A stretch of DNA of 6,931 bases, from NCBI GenBank assembly GCA_002305235.1, contig DBQL01000180.1, forward strand, positions 4,243-11,173, in the 5' to 3' direction. Below the pieces are notes generated by a model, which saw only the letters and a program-made list of their open reading frames with translations, ran no database searches and was not told where the DNA came from. The DNA is from Prevotella sp. UBA1395. GTDB taxonomy: Bacteria; Bacteroidota; Bacteroidia; Bacteroidales; Bacteroidaceae. Position numbers and translations under genes: made by a program. The stretch's first letter is position 1. Each line of letters starts with the position of its first letter. Positions 6,344 through 6,931 of the stretch are shown piece after piece.

Positions 6344-6385
6344 AAAGGTAGCACTTCATCAACCGGTGCTACCTTTTTGTTTTTT
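6344..6385 (+). terminator. Strong intrinsic terminator after the barrel gene
   Basis: Perfect 11-base arms AAAGGTAGCAC (6344-6354) and GTGCTACCTTT (6366-6376) enclose an 11-base loop and run into T5-G-T6. It begins four bases after the stop codon. The A-run on the left also gives some T-run on the minus strand, so weak action in both directions is possible. Confidence 0.9.
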
Positions 6386-6736
6386 CTTCCTTTCTTTTCC
6401 GGTATTTGTGTCGCATGACCGTAGGGCACGGGCAGTGGGGCGATAGGTGTGGGGCCGCCTCTGCCCCACCCTGCCCCCGTCTCGGCGAAACCCAACGGCG
6501 ACAAAATCGCGAAATCTGTTTTTACAAATATTTTTCACAACATAATTTCCGACATAACAATCTTCTATTAAAACATAATTCATTGAATATTATACTATTA
6601 TATTTCATTAAATGCTAAATAACATGATTTGTTATTAGATATAAAACTTTACACTTTTTTGTCGCAGTTTGATGATTTGGCATCTTGTTGCCGGATAAAA
6701 AACCATAGAAAAGCACGCGGTCAAGACAAAAAATCC
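6386..6736. other. Non-coding gap: GC-rich block then AT-rich block
   Basis: No gene is supported here. About 6415-6505 is GC-rich with G-runs followed by C-runs. About 6520-6660 is very AT-rich and holds a weak hairpin, CTAAATAAC (6615-6623) with GTTATTAG (6631-6638) and one bulged A. Short open frames on both strands cross both blocks and show no domain. The AT-rich part may be the upstream region of the peptidase promoter. Confidence 0.5.
6428..6480. repeat. GC-rich imperfect inverted repeat
   Basis: ACGGGCAGTGGGGC (6428-6441) can pair with 6463-6480 with two CC bulges. A tighter alternative is GTGGGGC (6449-6455) with GCCCCAC (6463-6469) around a seven-base loop; the two folds exclude each other. 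It sits about 45 bases after the barrel-gene terminator. Role unknown. Confidence 0.45.
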
Positions 6737-6744
6737 TATCTTTG
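6737..6744 (+). promoter_or_regulatory. Bacteroidetes -7 promoter box for the S9 peptidase gene
   Basis: TATCTTTG is a perfect TAnnTTTG box 20 bases before the ATG at 6765. No TTG is found at the -33 spacing, so strength is uncertain. The predicted leader is only about 14 bases. Confidence 0.65.
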
Positions 6745-6764
6745 CAACTATAAATACAATCCGT

Positions 6765-6931
6765 ATGAAAAAATCGATCTTATTCAGTTTGGCCCTCCTC
6801 GCCCTCTCGCCCGCCGTGGCACAGAAGCGCGCTTTCACCTTGGAGGACGTCTATCGCGTAAGGAGCGTGTCGTCGCCAACCGTCTCTCAAGACGGCAGCG
6901 TGGCATACGGCATCAGCCGCCAAGACCTCCA
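6765..6931 (+). CDS. S9-family (prolyl oligopeptidase/DPP-type) serine peptidase, N-terminal fragment
   Basis: Only 55 codons plus two bases are present before the right edge. The product begins with a signal peptide (MKKSILFSLALLALSPAVA) and Gln20, so it is exported, probably to the periplasm. The mature start has FTLEDVYRVRSVSSPTVSQDG followed by VAYGISRQD. This 'leader helix, then SP-x-VS-x-DG-x-x-(V/A)-Y' pattern is the first beta-propeller blade of S9 peptidases (dipeptidyl or acylaminoacyl peptidase type). Those enzymes release short peptides from N-termini, often after proline, using a C-terminal alpha/beta-hydrolase domain not seen here. The assignment rests on this short stretch. Another propeller protein is possible. 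Confidence 0.7.
   Translation, partial: MKKSILFSLALLALSPAVAQKRAFTLEDVYRVRSVSSPTVSQDGSVAYGISRQDL

Noticed and set aside
6406..6618. A 70-residue plus-strand open frame after the barrel-gene terminator
   Set aside because: Its composition switches from GC-rich to AT-rich mid-frame, and no promoter or domain is seen.
6635..6838. A 67-residue minus-strand open frame
   Set aside because: It overlaps the promoter and signal-peptide region of the S9 peptidase gene on the other strand and has no supporting signal.

Overview
The window looks like chromosomal DNA from a Bacteroidales bacterium, most likely of the Prevotella group. The evidence is the promoter grammar: TATCTTTG or TATTTTTG -7 boxes (consensus TAnnTTTG) lie about 20-33 bases before four start codons, and no clear Shine-Dalgarno sites are seen. 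The protein set agrees: tandem FKBP isomerases, a CotH-family secreted protein with a probable type IX sorting-like tail, a PorT-like outer-membrane barrel, and an S9 peptidase with a signal peptide ending in Ala-Gln. Coding DNA is moderately GC-rich and the leaders are AT-rich.

Left part (1-1129): two FKBP-type peptidyl-prolyl isomerase genes run leftward, 28 bases apart, from one promoter at about 1040-1047. The first to be transcribed is a 193-residue enzyme without a signal peptide. The second is a lipoprotein-type paralogue that runs off the left edge. The 120-base gap to the right is divergent and also carries the promoter of the next unit.

Middle (1130-4814): a 233-residue Sir2-type NAD-dependent deacylase that lacks most of the usual zinc cysteines is followed after 31 bases by a 983-residue secreted CotH-kinase-family protein (beta-trefoil-like N-terminus, carbohydrate-binding-like domain, CotH core, C-terminal sorting-like tail). 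No promoter is visible between them, so they probably share a transcript, although their link in function is unknown.

The gap 4815-5631 has no convincing gene but is rich in DNA structure: a 14-base palindrome, a long hairpin with 15-base perfect arms, a run of A-tracts phased at 10.5 bases (predicted bent DNA), an imperfect 22-base tandem array, and an inverted repeat overlapping the next promoter.

Right part (5632-6931): a 235-residue outer-membrane beta-barrel protein has its own promoter and a strong intrinsic terminator. A second non-coding gap (6386-6764) holds a GC-rich hairpin-forming block and then a very AT-rich stretch. The window ends in the first 55 codons of an S9-family peptidase with its own -7 box. 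I see no mobile element, CRISPR array, tRNA or rRNA. The best candidates for something undescribed are the structured gap before the barrel gene and the sirtuin/CotH pair.
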